64,000 nt of DNA from Streptomyces purpureus. GTDB taxonomy: Bacteria > Actinomycetota > Actinomycetes > Streptomycetales > Streptomycetaceae. Below are positions 52,347 through 61,874 of the stretch, piece after piece (positions within the stretch are counted from its first letter, which is position 1; every line of letters starts with the position of its first letter). The position numbers and the translations under genes are program-made. The notes below the pieces were generated by a model that saw only the letters and a program-made list of their open reading frames with translations, was not told where the DNA came from and did no database searches. Where the stretch lies: contig NZ_BMQQ01000006.1 of assembly GCF_014648195.1 (NCBI RefSeq), positions 1-64,000 of the forward strand, in the 5' to 3' direction.

Positions 52347-52829
52347 TCAGACCTCGCCCTCCTGCGACTCGTCCGACGGCCACGGGTCGCTCAGCCACAG
52401 GTCGTCGGCGGCCGCCGGGGCGAGCAGCCGGGCCAGGCCGTCGTCGATCCCCAGCTGCTCCGACTCCGTACCCGGCTCGACGGTGACCAGCGTCCGCTCC
52501 AGCCACGCCGCGAGCTGAGCGGCCGGCGCCTCCAGCAGGGCGTCCCCATCGGGTGATGACAGCGCCATCAGGATGACGCTCTGCCCGTCCACTTTGGTGG
52601 GCCAGATCCGCACGTCTCCGTGACCGCACGGCCGGAACACCCCTTCGACGAGCAGCTCGCGGGCGAAGGTCCAGTTCACGGGGTGCTCGGAGCCGACGTG
52701 GAAGGTGATGTGGACCGCGTACGGATCGTCCACGCGGTAGGTCAGCCGGGCCGGTACGGGGATGCTGCGCTCGGGCGAGAGCACCAGCTTCAGTTCCAGT
52801 TCGCGCTCCACCACGGTGTCCTGCTGCAT
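52347..52829 (-). CDS. ssgG: SsgA-like sporulation/cell division protein (SsgG)
   Basis: 160 residues from the ATG at 52827-52829 (MQQDTVVERELELKLV). SALP family features: LTYRVDDPYAVHITFHV, WTFARELLVEGVFRPCGHGD, VRIWPTK and the LEAPAAQLAAWLERTL helix. SALPs, found only in morphologically complex actinomycetes, control septum placement and wall remodelling in sporulation. Synteny (before RDD genes, beside GlcD) and the extended acidic C-terminus fit SsgG; the subtype rests on memory. Confidence 0.85.
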   Translation of the reverse strand: MQQDTVVERELELKLVLSPERSIPVPARLTYRVDDPYAVHITFHVGSEHPVNWTFARELLVEGVFRPCGHGDVRIWPTKVDGQSVILMALSSPDGDALLEAPAAQLAAWLERTLVTVEPGTESEQLGIDDGLARLLAPAAADDLWLSDPWPSDESQEGEV

Positions 52830-53089
52830 GAGCCTGCCACTTCCTCTCGGGTACGGGGCCCAGGAGCGGGCCGTACTGGAGAGAGCGGCTTGCCCGCCGG
52901 TCATGACGCGACTTCCGCGAAAAACTTCTCACTACTTTCCGTGACCGGTCCGTCGCCTGATCGTGGCCTTCGGGCGTCGCTCGTACGCGGGGCTTTCTGT
53001 CAAGCTCCTTGTTCCCGGGCTCACGTTCTTCGTTACTGTCCTCCTTGGCCCGGCGGAGACGCATCGTGTGAGTGAACGGAGATGGGGCA

Positions 53090-54445
53090 GTGGCTACGCC
53101 TCCAGGTGACGGCGGGAACGCACCCCGGGAAGGGTATTACCCGGATCCTTCCATTCCCGGATATGTCCGGTACTGGAACGGTGCCGCCTGGGTGCCGGGC
53201 ACCAGCAGGCCCGCACCCAAGGACGGCGAGGGCATGCCCACGCCGCCCCCGGCGGCCGTGTCCGCCCCGGTGCCGGCCCCGGCGCCCGCGCCCGCCCCGG
53301 CTCCCTCGGTCGAGGAGACCGGGCCGATGTTCTTCGACGAGCTGGAGGAGGAACCGGCCGCGGAGACCCGGCCCGAGCCCGCCTCCGCCTGGCAGGCGGA
53401 CACGGCCCGCCAGACCGGCTTCGGCGGCGACCGCGACCGTCGGGTCTCCTGGGGCGCCCCCGAACCGCAGGAGCCCGCCCCCACCTCGGCCGACCCCCGC
53501 CGCCCGGCCTCCGCATCCGCTCCCGCCGCCCGGGAGTCCGAGCGGTCCGTTGACCCGACGGGCGGGCAGCTGCCGGGCGTGCGGCAGGTGGAGTCGCGCA
53601 CGCCCGAGCCGCAGCCGGACGGCGGCACGATGACCATCCGCGCGATGAGCCCCCAGCCCCAGCCGGCCCCCCGGACCCAGCAGCCCGAGCCGCAGCCTTT
53701 GCCCCGGCCGCGCCCGCAGCCGCAGGTCCCGGCCCAGGCCCACCCGCAGCCCCAGCCGGCGCCGCAGCCCGCCGAGCCGCAGACGCCGGTCACCCAGGGC
53801 CCTGGCGGCGGCGCGGCCTCCTGGGCGCAGCAGGTCCACCAGCTGGCCCAGCCCGACCCCCAGCCCCAGCCTCAGGTGCGGGTGCAGCAGCCCCAGACGC
53901 CCGTCATGCCCTGGAAGCCGCCGGTCGAGGACCCCTTCCTCAAGGCCGCCCAGGCGCAGGCCGCCGCCCGCCCCGCCGCCCTCGGCAAGCGGCTCGCGGC
54001 GCGGCTCATCGACACCGTCGTCCTCGGCGCGGCGGTCGGCGCCGTCTCCGTCCCCTTCGTCCTCCAGGCGCTCGACCACATCAACGGCAAGATCGAGGCG
54101 GCCAAGCAGTCGGGTGTGACCGTGCAGGTCTGGCTCGTCGACTCCACCACCTCCGTCCACTTCGGCATCGCCCTGGCCGCCCTGCTCGTCCTCGGGGTGC
54201 TGTACGAAGCGGTGCCCACCGCCAAATGGGGCCGTACGCTCGGCAAGAAGCTCTGCGGTATCGAGGTGCGCGACATCGAGGCGCACGAGCCGCCCACCTT
54301 CGGCGCCGCGCTGCGCCGCTGGCTGGTCTACAGCGTGCTCGGCCTGCTGGTGCTGGGCGTCCTGAACGTCCTGTGGTGTCTCTTCGACCGGCCCTGGCGC
54401 CAGTGCTGGCACGACAAGGCGGCCCGCACCTTCGTGGCCGGCTAG
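53090..54445 (+). CDS. DUF2510-RDD membrane protein
   Basis: 451 residues from the GTG at 53090 behind GGAGA (the GTG at 53072 is less likely). N-terminal DUF2510 motif EGYYPDPSIPGYVRYWNGAA, then ~250 residues of Pro/Gln/Glu-rich linker. The C-terminal ~150 residues form an RDD domain (LGKRLAARLIDTVVLGA; KWGRTLGKKLCGIEV; WHDKAARTFVAG) with about three membrane spans. Role unknown. It is followed by a second RDD gene after 73 nt. Confidence 0.88.
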   Translation: MATPPGDGGNAPREGYYPDPSIPGYVRYWNGAAWVPGTSRPAPKDGEGMPTPPPAAVSAPVPAPAPAPAPAPSVEETGPMFFDELEEEPAAETRPEPASAWQADTARQTGFGGDRDRRVSWGAPEPQEPAPTSADPRRPASASAPAARESERSVDPTGGQLPGVRQVESRTPEPQPDGGTMTIRAMSPQPQPAPRTQQPEPQPLPRPRPQPQVPAQAHPQPQPAPQPAEPQTPVTQGPGGGAASWAQQVHQLAQPDPQPQPQVRVQQPQTPVMPWKPPVEDPFLKAAQAQAAARPAALGKRLAARLIDTVVLGAAVGAVSVPFVLQALDHINGKIEAAKQSGVTVQVWLVDSTTSVHFGIALAALLVLGVLYEAVPTAKWGRTLGKKLCGIEVRDIEAHEPPTFGAALRRWLVYSVLGLLVLGVLNVLWCLFDRPWRQCWHDKAARTFVAG

Positions 54446-54518
54446 CCCCCGGGGGAGGGGTCCCCCGAACGGCATACGCGCCGTTGCGGGCCCCTGCCCG
54501 CCGGGGTGCACTGCCCCC

Positions 54519-55292
54519 ATGAGCAACGATCAGCCGCCGTCAGGCCAGCCGCCCGAGGACGATCCGTTCCGCAAGAGGCCCCAGGAGCCTCCGCCGCCGT
54601 CCGGGGGCTCCGAACCACCGCCCCCGACGGGCCCGCCCGGGGGTACGCCGCCCCCCGAGGGCCCGCCGCCCGGCTCCCCGTACGGCTCACCGCCCCCGGG
54701 TGAACCCCCGCCCGGCTCCCCCTACGGCGGCTCCCCGTACGACAACGCCCCCCCGCCCCCACCGCCGTACGGCTCCTACGGAGGCGGCGGCTACGGCGGC
54801 ACCGATCCGCTCTCCGGGATGCCGCCGCTCGCCGACACGGGCAAGCGGATCGTGGCCAGGTTCATCGACTGGCTGATCATCACCATTCCGCTGGCGCTCA
54901 TCGGCATCCCGTTCGACATCTACGGGCGGGTCACGGAGGAGACCGACGACTTCGGCGACGCCATCGCGACGTACAACGGCGGCACCCAGCTCGTCTTCCA
55001 GCTGATCTCGATCGTGGCGTACATCGCCTACGACACCGTGCTGACCGCCAAGAACGGACAGACCCTCGGCAAGCGGCTGATGAAGCTGCGGACCGCGATG
55101 CTCAACGACGGCTCCACGCCGCCGATGAACGCCTCGCTCGTCCGCGCGCTCGTGCTGTGGCTGCCCGCGCTGATCTGCTGCGCCTGCCTGTGGCCGCTGC
55201 TGATCCTCGTCCTGATCGTGGTCGACAAGCCCTACAAGCAGGGCCTGCACGACAAGGCCGCCAAGACGGTGGTGGTGTCAACGACGCAGTGA
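54519..55292 (+). CDS. RDD-family membrane protein with Pro/Gly-rich N-terminus
   Basis: 257 residues. The first ~100 are Pro/Gly/Ser/Tyr low complexity (SPYGSPPPGEPPPGSPYG repeats), then an RDD domain (TGKRIVARFIDWLIITIPLA; NGQTLGKRLMKLRTAML; LHDKAAKTVVV). A paralogue of the preceding gene. The last 15 nt overlap the end of the convergent small membrane gene. Confidence 0.88.
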   Translation: MSNDQPPSGQPPEDDPFRKRPQEPPPPSGGSEPPPPTGPPGGTPPPEGPPPGSPYGSPPPGEPPPGSPYGGSPYDNAPPPPPPYGSYGGGGYGGTDPLSGMPPLADTGKRIVARFIDWLIITIPLALIGIPFDIYGRVTEETDDFGDAIATYNGGTQLVFQLISIVAYIAYDTVLTAKNGQTLGKRLMKLRTAMLNDGSTPPMNASLVRALVLWLPALICCACLWPLLILVLIVVDKPYKQGLHDKAAKTVVVSTTQ

Positions 55293-55595
55293 GTGCTCAC
55301 TGATGCGGCTGTCGGTGCCCGCGGCCGACCGGGGCCGCGGAGAGGGTATCCGGCTCCCTTGAGGCCGGGACGCGGAGGCGGCGGAGTGGTCCTTCTCGGA
55401 GGACCGGTCCGCCGCTTTCCTCCTGCCCGGCAGGGGGACGGTCATCGCGACCAGCAGCCCGAGCAGGAGCGCCGCGACACCGATGACCGCGACGCCGACG
55501 CCCGTCGTCGTACCGAAGAGCAGAAGCATGGCGACGGTCGAGAAGACGACGGTGGCCGAACCGTAGGCGAGCTGTGCGGCAGTCGGACGCGGCAT
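55278..55595 (-). CDS. Small membrane protein of unknown function
   Basis: 105 residues from the ATG at 55593-55595. Two membrane spans (ATVVFSTVAMLLLFGTTTGV, VAVIGVAALLLGLLVAMTVP), then a basic cytoplasmic tail rich in Ser/Arg. No family recognised. It overlaps the RDD gene by 15 nt at the 3' ends. Confidence 0.6.
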   Translation of the reverse strand: MPRPTAAQLAYGSATVVFSTVAMLLLFGTTTGVGVAVIGVAALLLGLLVAMTVPLPGRRKAADRSSEKDHSAASASRPQGSRIPSPRPRSAAGTDSRISEHSLRR

Positions 55596-55981
55596 GACGG
55601 ATTCCGTCCTCGAAGCAACGTATACGGGGTGTCTCGCACCTGGGTCGCACTGACAAACGACTCTACGACGGTGGATGCCCGAGAGGAACCGGTAGTAAGC
55701 GTGACCTAACCCACGGTACCGGTGCATGAGGGGCGCGCAGGAGCACCGTCCCCCTCGACGCGCCCGTGTGATGCGCCCGTTCGGCGTTCGTATGACGTTT
55801 CCCGACTGTCCGTATATCGGAAACGCCGTTCTGCATAGTGTAGTTGGCCTGTTCAAGTCAAGGTCTGTCTTTTCCCGTGAAACTCCGGTCGAATGTCGTC
55901 ACTTGTGACGCGCGTTTCCGACCTGCGGACATCACCCCACCCCCGGTCCGCGGATGCGGGCGCCGGGGAGGACAACATCAA
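55596..55981. other. 386-nt divergent promoter region before the M6 protease
   Basis: Lower GC between 55795 and 55880, with TGCATAGTGTAGTTGG at ~55832, a likely promoter zone. The protease transcript would have a leader of roughly 100 nt, with GGGAGGAC just before its GTG. No RNA gene was recognised. Confidence 0.4.
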
Positions 55982-58423
55982 GTGAGCAACAGACGACGGG
56001 CGATGAGAGCGTCCGCGGTCTTCGTGGCCCTCGCGACCACCGCCGCCACGGCCTCGGCCCTGACCACGGCTCAGGCCGACAACCACGTCTCCGCCCCCAC
56101 CGCGATCGAGCGCCATGACCCGGCGCCGGGGGCACACCACCACGACAAGACGGCGGTCGACCACGACCTCGAGGGTCCGTTCAGCAAGCAGCGCGAGCAG
56201 CAGCGCAAGGCGGCCCTGGAGAAGGTGCTCAGCGGCGAGTCCAAGGTGGAGCGCCGCGGCGGCTCCCAGGTCGTGAAGCTCGACGCCAAGAAGTACGTCG
56301 AGCTCGGCCGCGAGAAGACCGACAAGATCTTCACGATCCTGGTCGAGTTCGGCGACAAGGTGGACAACACCACCATGGTCGACCGCAAGGACGACGAAAC
56401 GGACGAGCCCAAGCCGAAGTTCGGCGGCACGCCCGGCCCGCTGCACAACAAGATAGCCAAGCCCGACCGCGCGGTGGACAACTCCACGGCCTGGCAGGCG
56501 GACTACAACCGGCAGCACTTCCAGGACCTCTACTTCGGCACCGGCAAGGACAAGAAGGGCAAGCCGAAGCAGTCCCTGAAGACCTACTACGAGCGCACCT
56601 CCTCCGGCCGCTACTCGGTCGACGGCGCCGTCTCCGACTGGGTCAAGGTCGACTACAACGAGGCCCGGTACGGCTCCAACTACTGCGGCAACAGCAACTG
56701 TTCCAACGTCTGGGACGCGGTCCGCGACGGCGTCACCGCCTGGGTCGCCGACCAGAAGGCCAAGGGCCGCACCGACGCCCAGATCAAGGCCGACATGGCC
56801 AAGTACGACCTCTGGGACCGCTACGACTTCGACGGCGACGGCAACTTCAACGAAGCCGACGGCTACATCGACCACTTCCAGATCGTGCACGCCGGCGAGG
56901 ACGAGTCCGCGGGCGGCGGCGCCCAGGGCGGCGACGCGCTGTGGGCCCACCGCTGGTACGCGTACGGCACCGACGCCGGCAAGACCGGCCCGGCGCACAA
57001 CAAGGCCGGCGGCACCCAGATCGGCTCCACCGGCATCTGGGTCGGCGACTACACCATGCAGCCCGAGAACGGCGGCCTCGGTGTCTTCGCCCACGAGTAC
57101 GGCCACGACCTGGGCCTGCCCGACCTGTACGACACCTCGGGCAAGAAGGGCGCCGAGAACTCGGTCGGCTTCTGGTCCCTGATGTCGGCCGGCTCCTGGC
57201 TCGGCACCGGCAAGGACGCCATCGGCGACCTGCCCGGCGACATGACCTCCTGGGACAAGCTCCAGCTCGGCTGGCTGAACTACACCAAGGTCTCCAACGA
57301 CCAGCGTGCCAAGAAGTCCACGCACAAGCTGGGTGTCTCGGAGTACAACACCAAGAACCCGCAGGCACTCGTCGTCGAGCTGCCGAAGAAGAAGGTCACC
57401 ACCGACGTCGTGCAGCCCGCCGAGGGCGCCACCCAGTGGTGGAGCGACATGGGTGACGACCTCAAGAACACCCTCACCCGCTCCGTCGACCTCACCGGCA
57501 AGTCCAAGGCCGAGCTCTCGCTGAGCGGTTGGTACGACATCGAGCTGGACTACGACTACCTCTACACAGAGGTGTCGACGGACGGCGGCGCCAAGTGGAC
57601 CGCGCTGGACGGCACCGCCGACGGCAAGGCCCTGCCGCGTGACGCCAGCGGCGCCCCCGCGCTGACCGACGTCTCCGGCGCGTACAAGAAGCTCGTCTTC
57701 CCGCTGGACGCCTACGCCGACAAGAAGATCGACCTCCGCTTCCGCTACCAGACCGACGGCGGCGCGGGCGGCAAGGGCTTCGCGGCCGACGCCATCCAGA
57801 TCACCGCCGACGGCGCCGCGCTCTTCACCGACGGCGCCGAGAACGGCGACAACGGCTGGACCGCGAAGGGCTTCTCCCGGATCGGCAAGGGCTTCACCAA
57901 GGAGTACGAGCAGTACTACCTGGCCGAGAACCGCCAGTACGTCTCTTACGACGCCACCCTCAAGGTCGGCCCGTACAACTTCGGCTTCGCCGGTGACAAG
58001 GCCAGCTGGGTCGAGCACTACCCGTACCAGACCGGTCTGCTGGTCTGGCTGTGGGACACCTCCCAGAAGGACAACAACACCGCCGTCCATCACGGCTCGG
58101 GCCTGATCCTGCCGATCGACGCCCACGCCAAGCCGATGAAGTGGAAGGACGGCTCGCTCCTGCGCAACAAGATCCAGCCGTTCGACGCGCCGTTCAGCCG
58201 CTACGCCACGGACAGCTTCACGCTCCACAAGGCGGGCGTCCCGCTGCGGATCAAGCCGCAGGCCGGCAACCCGGTCTTCGACGACCGCAAGGGCGTCTAC
58301 TGGCACGCCGAGAACCCGCAGGGCAGCGTTCAGGTAACTGACACCAACACCAAGATCGCGATCGTCCAGCAGCCGCGCAACGGCCAGACGATCACCGTCC
58401 AGGTGGGTCCCTCGACCAAGTAA
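55982..58423 (+). CDS. Secreted M6-family (immune inhibitor A-like) metalloprotease
   Basis: 813 residues from the GTG at 55982 behind GGGAGG. Signal peptide (MRASAVFVALATTAATASAL), a charged propeptide, then the M6 catalytic domain with zinc motif FAHEYGHDLGLPDLYDTSG (HExxH) at ~residue 370 and a downstream GFWSLMSAGSW Met-turn. C-terminal MAM/CBM-like beta domains follow (DLRFRYQTDGGAGGKGF; SWVEHYPYQTGLLVW). It is a large extracellular protease; InhA relatives cleave host or antimicrobial proteins. Confidence 0.92.
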   Translation: MSNRRRAMRASAVFVALATTAATASALTTAQADNHVSAPTAIERHDPAPGAHHHDKTAVDHDLEGPFSKQREQQRKAALEKVLSGESKVERRGGSQVVKLDAKKYVELGREKTDKIFTILVEFGDKVDNTTMVDRKDDETDEPKPKFGGTPGPLHNKIAKPDRAVDNSTAWQADYNRQHFQDLYFGTGKDKKGKPKQSLKTYYERTSSGRYSVDGAVSDWVKVDYNEARYGSNYCGNSNCSNVWDAVRDGVTAWVADQKAKGRTDAQIKADMAKYDLWDRYDFDGDGNFNEADGYIDHFQIVHAGEDESAGGGAQGGDALWAHRWYAYGTDAGKTGPAHNKAGGTQIGSTGIWVGDYTMQPENGGLGVFAHEYGHDLGLPDLYDTSGKKGAENSVGFWSLMSAGSWLGTGKDAIGDLPGDMTSWDKLQLGWLNYTKVSNDQRAKKSTHKLGVSEYNTKNPQALVVELPKKKVTTDVVQPAEGATQWWSDMGDDLKNTLTRSVDLTGKSKAELSLSGWYDIELDYDYLYTEVSTDGGAKWTALDGTADGKALPRDASGAPALTDVSGAYKKLVFPLDAYADKKIDLRFRYQTDGGAGGKGFAADAIQITADGAALFTDGAENGDNGWTAKGFSRIGKGFTKEYEQYYLAENRQYVSYDATLKVGPYNFGFAGDKASWVEHYPYQTGLLVWLWDTSQKDNNTAVHHGSGLILPIDAHAKPMKWKDGSLLRNKIQPFDAPFSRYATDSFTLHKAGVPLRIKPQAGNPVFDDRKGVYWHAENPQGSVQVTDTNTKIAIVQQPRNGQTITVQVGPSTK

Positions 58424-58448
58424 AAGGCATAACCGCAGGTCAAAGCAT

Positions 58449-58484
58449 GATCGGCCGTCGCCCTCTAGCGGGCGGCGGCCGATC
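58449..58484 (+). terminator. Terminator after the M6 protease
   Basis: 15-bp inverted repeat GATCGGCCGTCGCCC / GGGCGGCGGCCGATC (one G-T pair), followed by GTGTTT. Confidence 0.8.
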
Positions 58485-58513
58485 GTGTTTAGGTGCGTGC
58501 TACGAGGTTCTTA

Positions 58514-58852
58514 TTGACACGCCATCTCACGGGGGAGTGGTTCCGCATGCCCGGCGGAGGGTTCTGCAAGCTGCCGAACGGCAGCGTGGTCGTCGCGCTC
58601 AGCCTGCCGAGCCCGGTCGAGGACGGCGGCACGGTCCGCTTCCTGGTCCACGCCGTCAACCGCGCCCGCGCCCTGACCAGGCTGCGGAACCTGGGCCTGC
58701 GCGCCGTCTACCTGCGCGGCAACGCCGAACCCCCGACCCCGGACGAGGTCACCGCCGTGCTCCACCACCCGGACGGCCTGCTGTGGCGCTCCAGCCCCGG
58801 CCTGGCCGACGAGCTCTGGCACCCCATACGCGCCCTGCTGCCCCAGCCCTGA
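58514..58852 (+). CDS. Hypothetical protein (112 residues)
   Basis: Reads LTRHLTGEWFRMPGGGFCKL and VRFLVHAVNRARALTRLRNL from a TTG at 58514 with GAGG 7 nt before it. The ATG at 58547 (MPGGGFCKL, GGGGGAG upstream) is the alternative. A mixed beta/alpha small soluble protein with no recognised family. The base composition is fully coding-like. Confidence 0.6.
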   Translation: MTRHLTGEWFRMPGGGFCKLPNGSVVVALSLPSPVEDGGTVRFLVHAVNRARALTRLRNLGLRAVYLRGNAEPPTPDEVTAVLHHPDGLLWRSSPGLADELWHPIRALLPQP

Positions 58853-58867
58853 GCCCGGCCCTGAGGG

Positions 58868-59458
58868 TCAGGAGACGACCGGCTTGCCGGTCAGCTCCAC
58901 CCCCGCGGCCCGCAGCTGCTCCAGGGCCCGGTCCGTCGTCCCCTTGGCCACGCCGGCCGTCAGGTCGAGCAGCACCTGCGTGGTGAAGCCCTCCCGGGCC
59001 GCGTCCAGGGCGGTGGCCCGTACGCAGTGGTCCGTGGCGATGCCCACCACGTCCACCTCCGTGACCTCGTGGTCACGCAGCCACTGGGCCAGCGTCGTGC
59101 CGTTCTCGTCCGTGCCCTCGAAGCCGCTGTACGCCGCCGCGTACGCGCCCTTGTCGAAGACCGCGTCGATCGCGCCGCAGGCGACCGCCGGCGCGAAATT
59201 GGGGTGGAAGCCCACCCCTTCCGTGCCGGCGACGCAGTGCACCGGCCAGGAGTCCACGTAGTCCGGCTGCTCCGAGAAATGGGCGCCCGGGTCGATGTGG
59301 TGGTCGCGGGTGGCGACGACATGGCGGTAGATGGCGCCCGCGGCCTCGCCGACCAGGTCCGTGATGGCGGCGGCGACGTCCGCGCCCCCCGTCACCGCGA
59401 GGCTGCCGCCCTCGCAGAAGTCGTTCTGAACGTCCACGACGATCAATGCGCGGTGCAT
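58868..59458 (-). CDS. pncA: Nicotinamidase/isochorismatase family protein PncA
   Basis: 196 residues. LIVVDVQNDFCEGGSLAVTG carries the catalytic Asp, DHHIDPGAHF the metal-binding His region, VFDKGAYAAAYSGFEG the catalytic Lys, and VVGIATDHCVRATALDA the nucleophilic Cys. It deamidates nicotinamide to nicotinate. The next gene upstream on the same strand, pncB, uses that nicotinate, so the pair is the NAD salvage pathway. Confidence 0.93.
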   Translation of the reverse strand: MHRALIVVDVQNDFCEGGSLAVTGGADVAAAITDLVGEAAGAIYRHVVATRDHHIDPGAHFSEQPDYVDSWPVHCVAGTEGVGFHPNFAPAVACGAIDAVFDKGAYAAAYSGFEGTDENGTTLAQWLRDHEVTEVDVVGIATDHCVRATALDAAREGFTTQVLLDLTAGVAKGTTDRALEQLRAAGVELTGKPVVS

Positions 59459-59570
59459 GGCGGGTGTCCTTCGCGGGTGGGTGGGAGAGTGCGGGCGGGG
59501 AATGACTTGAGACTAGAGACTTCACCGCCGGTACGGGAGGGGGCATTCCCTTCCCCCGGGCGCCGCCGCC

Positions 59571-60899
59571 TCAGACGTACTCCGTAGGGATCACCGGCTC
59601 GCCGCGCGACAGCTGGATGGCCGACATCGGCAGCCCGGCCCGGGCCGCGATGTGCCGCTCCCGGGCGGCCTCCAGCGGCTCCCTGGCGACGACCTCGCCG
59701 CCCTTGACCAGCTCCACGAGCAGCTGGCGGCCGGCGAGACCGGCCGGTACGGGACCGGTGCCGACGACCTCCGCCTCGGCGATCCCGTCGGCGTCCACCC
59801 GGCGCGCGGCCCACTTGCGGCCGCCGACGGAGGCCTTGCCGCCCAGGGACTTCTTGGCGACCGCCTCCAGCGGCGCCTTGGGGTCGGCGGACCGGGCCCT
59901 GGCGACGAGTTTGTACACCATCGAGCAGGTGGGGTGACCGCTTCCGGTGACCAGCTGCGTGCCCACGCCGTACGCGTCGACCGGCGCGGCGGCCAGCGAG
60001 GCGATGGCGTACTCGTCCAGGTCGGAGGTGACCACGATCTTGGTGCCGGTGGCGCCCAGCTCGTCGAGCTGCTGGCGCACCCGGTGGGCGACCAGCAGCA
60101 GGTCGCCGGAGTCGATGCGCACGGCCCCGAGGCCGGTGCCGGCGAGCTCCACCGCGCTCCGTACGGCCTCGGTCACGTCGTAGGTGTCGACGAGGAGGGT
60201 CGTACCGCTGCCGAGGGAGTCGATCTGGGCCCGGAAGGCGTCCCGCTCGCTGTCGTGCAGCAGGGTGAAGGCGTGCGCGGAGGTGCCGACCGTCGGAATG
60301 GAGTAACGGAAGCCCGCGGCGAGGTCGGAGGTGGAGTCGAAGCCGCCGACGTAGGCGGCGCGGGCGGAGGCGACCGCCGCCAGCTCGTGGGTGCGGCGGG
60401 CGCCCATCTCGATCAGCCGCCGGCCGCCGGCCGCCGCGGACATCCGGGAGGCCGCGGCCGCGATGGCCGAGTCGTGGTTGAGGATGGAGAGGATCACGGT
60501 CTCCAGCAGCACACATTCGGCGAAGGAGCCCTCGACCCGCAGGATCGGGGACCCGGGGAAGTACACCTCGCCCTCGGGGTAGCCCCAGATGTCACCGCTG
60601 AAACGGTACTGCGCGAGCCATTCGAGGGTCGGCGCGTCCACGATCCCCCGCTCCCGGAGGAAGCCCAGCACGCCCGCGTCGAAGCGGAAGTTCTCGACGG
60701 CGTCGAGCACCCGGCCGACACCGGCCACGACTCCGTAGCGCCGCCCCTCCGGGAGCCGCCGGGTGAAGACCTCGAAGACCGACCGCCGGTCGGCCGTGCC
60801 GCCCCGCAGGGCCCCCTGGAGCATCGTCAGCTCGTACTGGTCCGTGAAGAGCGCGGTCGACGGCACGTCCACCGGCAGCCCAAGGTCCGCAGTGTTCAT
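59571..60899 (-). CDS. pncB: Nicotinate phosphoribosyltransferase PncB
   Basis: 442 residues from the ATG at 60897-60899 (MNTADLGLPVDVPSTALFTD). Family segments: DQYELTMLQGALRGG, FTRRLPEGRRYGVVAG, LVDTYDVTEAVR and IRIDSGDL-type loop (AVRIDSGDLLLVAHRVRQQL), DAYGVGTQLVTGSGHPTCSM. It joins nicotinate and PRPP to make nicotinate mononucleotide. Divergent from clpS, with 91 nt between starts. Confidence 0.93.
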   Translation of the reverse strand: MNTADLGLPVDVPSTALFTDQYELTMLQGALRGGTADRRSVFEVFTRRLPEGRRYGVVAGVGRVLDAVENFRFDAGVLGFLRERGIVDAPTLEWLAQYRFSGDIWGYPEGEVYFPGSPILRVEGSFAECVLLETVILSILNHDSAIAAAASRMSAAAGGRRLIEMGARRTHELAAVASARAAYVGGFDSTSDLAAGFRYSIPTVGTSAHAFTLLHDSERDAFRAQIDSLGSGTTLLVDTYDVTEAVRSAVELAGTGLGAVRIDSGDLLLVAHRVRQQLDELGATGTKIVVTSDLDEYAIASLAAAPVDAYGVGTQLVTGSGHPTCSMVYKLVARARSADPKAPLEAVAKKSLGGKASVGGRKWAARRVDADGIAEAEVVGTGPVPAGLAGRQLLVELVKGGEVVAREPLEAARERHIAARAGLPMSAIQLSRGEPVIPTEYV

Positions 60900-60990
60900 G
60901 GCAACGATGCTACCCCGAATACTCGTCAGAGTGACGATTTCTCCGGGCCCGTTTGTGCGACGGCCCTCCCCGGGTGGCAGCATGGGCTGA

Positions 60991-61296
60991 GTGAGCGTTG
61001 CGCCTATTGAGATCGAACGTACGAAACCGGCCGAGGAGAGCTTCGCCGTCCCGGAGCCGGACGTGCCCTGGGTGACGATCGTGCACAACGATCCCGTCAA
61101 TCTGATGAGCTATGTGACCTACGTCTTCCAGGCGTACTTCGGCTACTCCAAGGACAAGGCCCACAAACTGATGCTCGACGTGCACCACAAGGGACGCGCC
61201 GTGGTCTCCAGCGGCAGCCGCGAGGAGATGGAACGGGACGTACAGGCCATGCACGGCTACGGCCTGTGGGCGACCCTCTCCCAGGACCGCACCTGA
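60991..61296 (+). CDS. clpS: ATP-dependent Clp protease adaptor ClpS
   Basis: 101 residues. Core signature [20 protein letters not shown], the N-end-rule pocket region [15 protein letters not shown]. It hands N-degron proteins to ClpC/ClpA-type ATPases. Its TGA overlaps the next ATG (TGATG at 61294-61298). The run pncB-clpS-DUF2017-JAMM peptidase resembles mycobacterial order (Rv1330c-Rv1334) as I recall it. Confidence 0.95.
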   Translation: MSVAPIEIERTKPAEESFAVPEPDVPWVTIVHNDPVNLMSYVTYVFQAYFGYSKDKAHKLMLDVHHKGRAVVSSGSREEMERDVQAMHGYGLWATLSQDRT

Positions 61297-61874
61297 TGAG
61301 CGGGAACTTCGAGGCGCTGCCCGGCGGCGGCGCGGCCGTCGCGCTCGACGAGGTCGAGATCTCCATCCTCCGCTCCCTCGCCGTCCAGCTCCTGGAGCTG
61401 ATCGGACCGGGCGACGAGCCCGCCCAGGGTGAGGACCCGCTCGCCGCGCTCTTCGCCGAGGGGCCGAGCGAGCGCCCCACCGACCCCGCCCTCGCCCGGC
61501 TCTTCCCGGACGCCTACGGGGACGACGACGAGGAGCTGCGGGCCGCGGCGGCGGAGTTCCGGCGGTTCACCGAGAACGACCTGCGCTCCCGCAAGCGCGA
61601 CGACGCCCTCGCGGTCGTACGGAGCCTGGACGGGCTCTCCGCGGCGGGGGAGGGCGGCGCGGTCCTCAAGCTCACCCACGAGGAGTCGCTGCGCTGGCTC
61701 GGCGCCCTCAACGACCTGCGGCTGACCATCGGTACCCGGCTGGAGGTCACGGACGAGGACGAGATGGGGGAGCTGTACCGGCTGCCCGACTCCGATCCGC
61801 GCAAGCCGATGGTGATGGCGTACCTCTGGCTGGGCGCGCTGCAGGAGACCCTCGTCGAGACGTTGATGCCCTGA
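61296..61874 (+). CDS. DUF2017 domain protein
   Basis: 192 residues, coupled to clpS by a 1-nt overlap. Helical and acidic: ALDEVEISILRSLAVQLLEL, DDEELRAAAAEFRRFTENDL, TIGTRLEVTDEDEMGELYRL. Function unknown; its constant link to clpS suggests a role in regulated proteolysis. Confidence 0.9.
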   Translation: MSGNFEALPGGGAAVALDEVEISILRSLAVQLLELIGPGDEPAQGEDPLAALFAEGPSERPTDPALARLFPDAYGDDDEELRAAAAEFRRFTENDLRSRKRDDALAVVRSLDGLSAAGEGGAVLKLTHEESLRWLGALNDLRLTIGTRLEVTDEDEMGELYRLPDSDPRKPMVMAYLWLGALQETLVETLMP